This document shows positions 62,062 to 64,000 of a DNA stretch of 64,000 bases, piece by piece. The DNA lies in assembly GCA_052400665.1 (NCBI GenBank), contig JBQTGK010000015.1, one strand, 5' to 3'. The notes beneath the pieces were generated by a model. It was not told where the DNA came from. It was given only the letters and a program-made list of their open reading frames with translations, and searched no databases. Every line of letters begins with the position of its first letter. Positions within the stretch are counted from its first letter, which is position 1. This DNA is from JBQTGK01 sp052400665. Its GTDB lineage: Bacteria; Bacteroidota; Bacteroidia; Bacteroidales; Marinifilaceae. Made by a program: the position numbers and the translations under genes.

Positions 62062-64000
62062 ATGAGTAGAATTCACATCGTATCAAACAGACTTCCTGTA
62101 AGTATTAACATACAAAATAAAGATATCCAACTTATTCCTAGCGTTGGAGGCCTAGCTACAGGATTAAAATCTGTGTATAAAGAATATAATGGCAAATGGA
62201 TTGGCTGGCCGGGTTTGCCTAGCGATGAATTAAATGATGAGTTAAAAGAAAACATTGAACAAAAACTAGAAGGAGAAGATTGTGTATCGGTACACTTATC
62301 GAAAGAGGAGATTGACCTTTACTACGATGGCTTTAGCAACAGAACAATATGGCCTTTATTTCACTATTTCGCTCAATACATCGATTACGAACCAGAATTA
62401 TGGGATGCTTTTGTTAGCGTTAACCAAAAATTTGCTGACAAAGCATTAGAAACACTTGAAGAAGGAGATACCATCTGGATTCATGATTACCAATTATTGC
62501 TAGTTCCGGAGATGATAAAATCACAAAAGCCCGGTGTTACAGTAGGCTTTTTTCTTCATATTCCATTCCCATCTTTCGAAGTTTTTCGCATTCTCCCATG
62601 GAGAAAAGAATTAATTCAGGGTATGCTGGGAGCAGATTTAATCGGCTTTCATACTTTTGATTATCAAAGACACTTTTGCAGCTGTGTTCGCAGATTAATG
62701 GGATACGAAATCTCATTTAATGAAATACACATTGAAGACAGAATTATTATTGTAGATGCATTCCCTATGGGAATAGATTACGATAAATTTCGCGAAGCAG
62801 CAACCCAGACTTTTCAACGCCCTTTACAAGAAAAATCAAAACTTCATCGGGAATTAGAAAAATACTTCCTGGTTTCTCCTGAACGAAAACTAGTACTTTC
62901 CATCGATCGATTAGATTATTCGAAAGGAATACCAAATCGACTTCTGGCTTTTGCTAAATTTTTAGAGGAATATCCCGAATTTATCGGAAAAGTAACTCTG
63001 ATTATGTTGGCTGTACCTTCGCGGGGAACAGTTGAACATTACATTAATCTTAAAAAGGAAGTTGATGAATTAGTGGGAAATGTAAATGGTCGGTTTGGAA
63101 ATATTAACTACACACCCGTATGGTATTTTTACCGATCATTACCATTCGATAACCTTATAGAATTGTACAGCTCATGTGATGTTGCTTTGGTAACTCCAGT
63201 TCGCGATGGTATGAATTTGGTAGCCAAAGAATACGTAGCATCAAGAACAAATAGAACCGGCGTTATTATTCTTAGCGAGATGGCAGGCGTTTCCAAAGAA
63301 ATGGGCGAAGCCTTAATGATTAATCCAAACAATACTGGCGAAATTGCCGATAGCATTTATCAGGCATTAACCATGCCTTTGGATGAACAAAGAGAACGTA
63401 TGATCTATCTGCAAGATAGAATTAAACGATACGATGTTTTTAAATGGGCAAGTGAGTTTGTAAAATCATTAAAAAAAGTAGAGAATGTACAACTTTCATT
63501 CTACGCTAAAAAAATAAATTCCAAGATCTTAGAAAAAATTAAAAGCGAATACAATTCGGCTGAAAAAAGATCGATTTTTCTAGACTACGACGGCACTTTA
63601 ACAGGCTTTAAAAAGAATCCTAATGATGCCAAACCCGATGAAGAACTTCATGACTTGCTATATAAACTTGAAGAAGATCCGAAAAATATAATTACAATTA
63701 TTAGCGGACGAGACAGAAAAAGTTTAGAAACATGGTTCGAAGGTCATAAGATTAACCTTATTGTTGAACATGGAGTTTGGATTAAAAAATATGGCAAAGA
63801 ATGGAAAATGCTTGCCAATGCAAATGACACATGGAAACCAAGTATCCGACCAAGTCTGGAAACTTTTGTTGATAGAACTCCTGGCTCGTTTATCGAAGAA
63901 AAAAACTATTCTCTGGTTTGGCATTACAGAAAATCAGAACCTGAACAGGGAGAACTAAGAGCTAATGAATTAAAAGATGAACTTACAACAATGATTGCCA
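62062..64000 (+). CDS. Trehalose-6-phosphate synthase / phosphatase fusion (partial)
   Basis: 646 residues are visible and the frame is open to the window end. Residues 1-480 are OtsA (GT20): MSRIHIVSNRLPVSI, IWIHDYQLLLVPEMI, FFLHIPFPSFEVFRILPWR, LVLSIDRLDYSKGI, and VTPVRDGMNLVAKEYVASR. After a linker, a HAD-type OtsB phosphatase begins at about residue 505 with the nucleophile motif FLDYDGTL, then ITIISGRDRKSLETWF and IVEHGVW. It makes trehalose 6-phosphate from UDP-glucose and glucose 6-phosphate and dephosphorylates it. Fusions of this kind are common in Bacteroidota. It is placed opposite a GH15 hydrolase, suggesting a make/break pair for osmotic or desiccation protection. Confidence 0.93.
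   Translation, partial: MSRIHIVSNRLPVSINIQNKDIQLIPSVGGLATGLKSVYKEYNGKWIGWPGLPSDELNDELKENIEQKLEGEDCVSVHLSKEEIDLYYDGFSNRTIWPLFHYFAQYIDYEPELWDAFVSVNQKFADKALETLEEGDTIWIHDYQLLLVPEMIKSQKPGVTVGFFLHIPFPSFEVFRILPWRKELIQGMLGADLIGFHTFDYQRHFCSCVRRLMGYEISFNEIHIEDRIIIVDAFPMGIDYDKFREAATQTFQRPLQEKSKLHRELEKYFLVSPERKLVLSIDRLDYSKGIPNRLLAFAKFLEEYPEFIGKVTLIMLAVPSRGTVEHYINLKKEVDELVGNVNGRFGNINYTPVWYFYRSLPFDNLIELYSSCDVALVTPVRDGMNLVAKEYVASRTNRTGVIILSEMAGVSKEMGEALMINPNNTGEIADSIYQALTMPLDEQRERMIYLQDRIKRYDVFKWASEFVKSLKKVENVQLSFYAKKINSKILEKIKSEYNSAEKRSIFLDYDGTLTGFKKNPNDAKPDEELHDLLYKLEEDPKNIITIISGRDRKSLETWFEGHKINLIVEHGVWIKKYGKEWKMLANANDTWKPSIRPSLETFVDRTPGSFIEEKNYSLVWHYRKSEPEQGELRANELKDELTTMIA

Overview
The window reads as chromosomal DNA of a low-GC, probably marine, fermentative member of the Bacteroidota (inference; it resembles the Marinilabiliales / Marinifilaceae group). 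Evidence: a SusC/SusD pair, a type IX secretion C-terminal domain, an UpxY-type antiterminator, -7 promoter boxes of the form TAnnTTTG, few strong Shine-Dalgarno sequences, a Na+-pumping methylmalonyl-CoA decarboxylase operon, and genes shared with that phylum (DUF4266/DUF3570, WbqC, large LepB, 7TM-HD phosphohydrolase).

Layout. 1-4432 (minus): end of a surface-polysaccharide operon, read flippase, nitroreductase-like protein, polysaccharide pyruvyl transferase, polymerase (cut by the window edge). 4433-13140: accessory region dominated by non-coding repeats. It has a 21-bp and a 16-bp tandem repeat, an orphan gene framed by an 11-bp inverted repeat, and two clusters of long modular dispersed repeats (about 5.6-7.2 kb and 11.3-13.1 kb). 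These bracket an outer-membrane protein, an orphan UpxY antiterminator and a TPR/PD40 protein. 13.2-18.0 kb: tRNA-Leu, an unknown helical protein, a thioredoxin-ApbE-DUF4266-DUF3570 operon, and three tRNA-Gly genes that share a duplicated block with the 3' end of the DUF3570 gene. 18.0-20.2 kb: dipeptidyl peptidase IV. 20.6-23.8 kb: thrS-infC-rpmI-rplT, with infC apparently starting at AUA. 24.1-27.1 kb: dapB, lepB, wbqC. 27.0-30.7 kb: NUDIX and NlpC/P60 proteins on minus, then a 7TM-HD phosphohydrolase on plus. 31-35 kb: an M49-like lipoprotein lacking its zinc histidines and a TonB receptor. 35.4-40.2 kb: SusC/SusD. 40.7-43.5 kb: pepD, an HD protein and a small [2Fe-2S] protein. 43.5-46.3 kb: citrate lyase (citF and a citD-citE fusion). 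46.5-51.1 kb: methylmalonyl-CoA epimerase and decarboxylase operon. 51.6-55.3 kb: purL. 55.4-59.9 kb: a lipoprotein and a T9SS-exported BNR/PKD protein. 60-64 kb: a GH15 hydrolase divergent from a fused trehalose-6-phosphate synthase/phosphatase (cut by the window end).

How the parts fit. The metabolic genes suggest fermentation to propionate with a sodium pump (methylmalonyl-CoA decarboxylase), with citrate lyase supplying oxaloacetate to the reductive branch. GH15 and OtsAB may form a trehalose turnover pair. The thioredoxin-ApbE-DUF4266-DUF3570 operon is the strongest candidate for a poorly understood extracytoplasmic system. The covarying-hairpin repeat clusters are the strongest unexplained non-coding signal.
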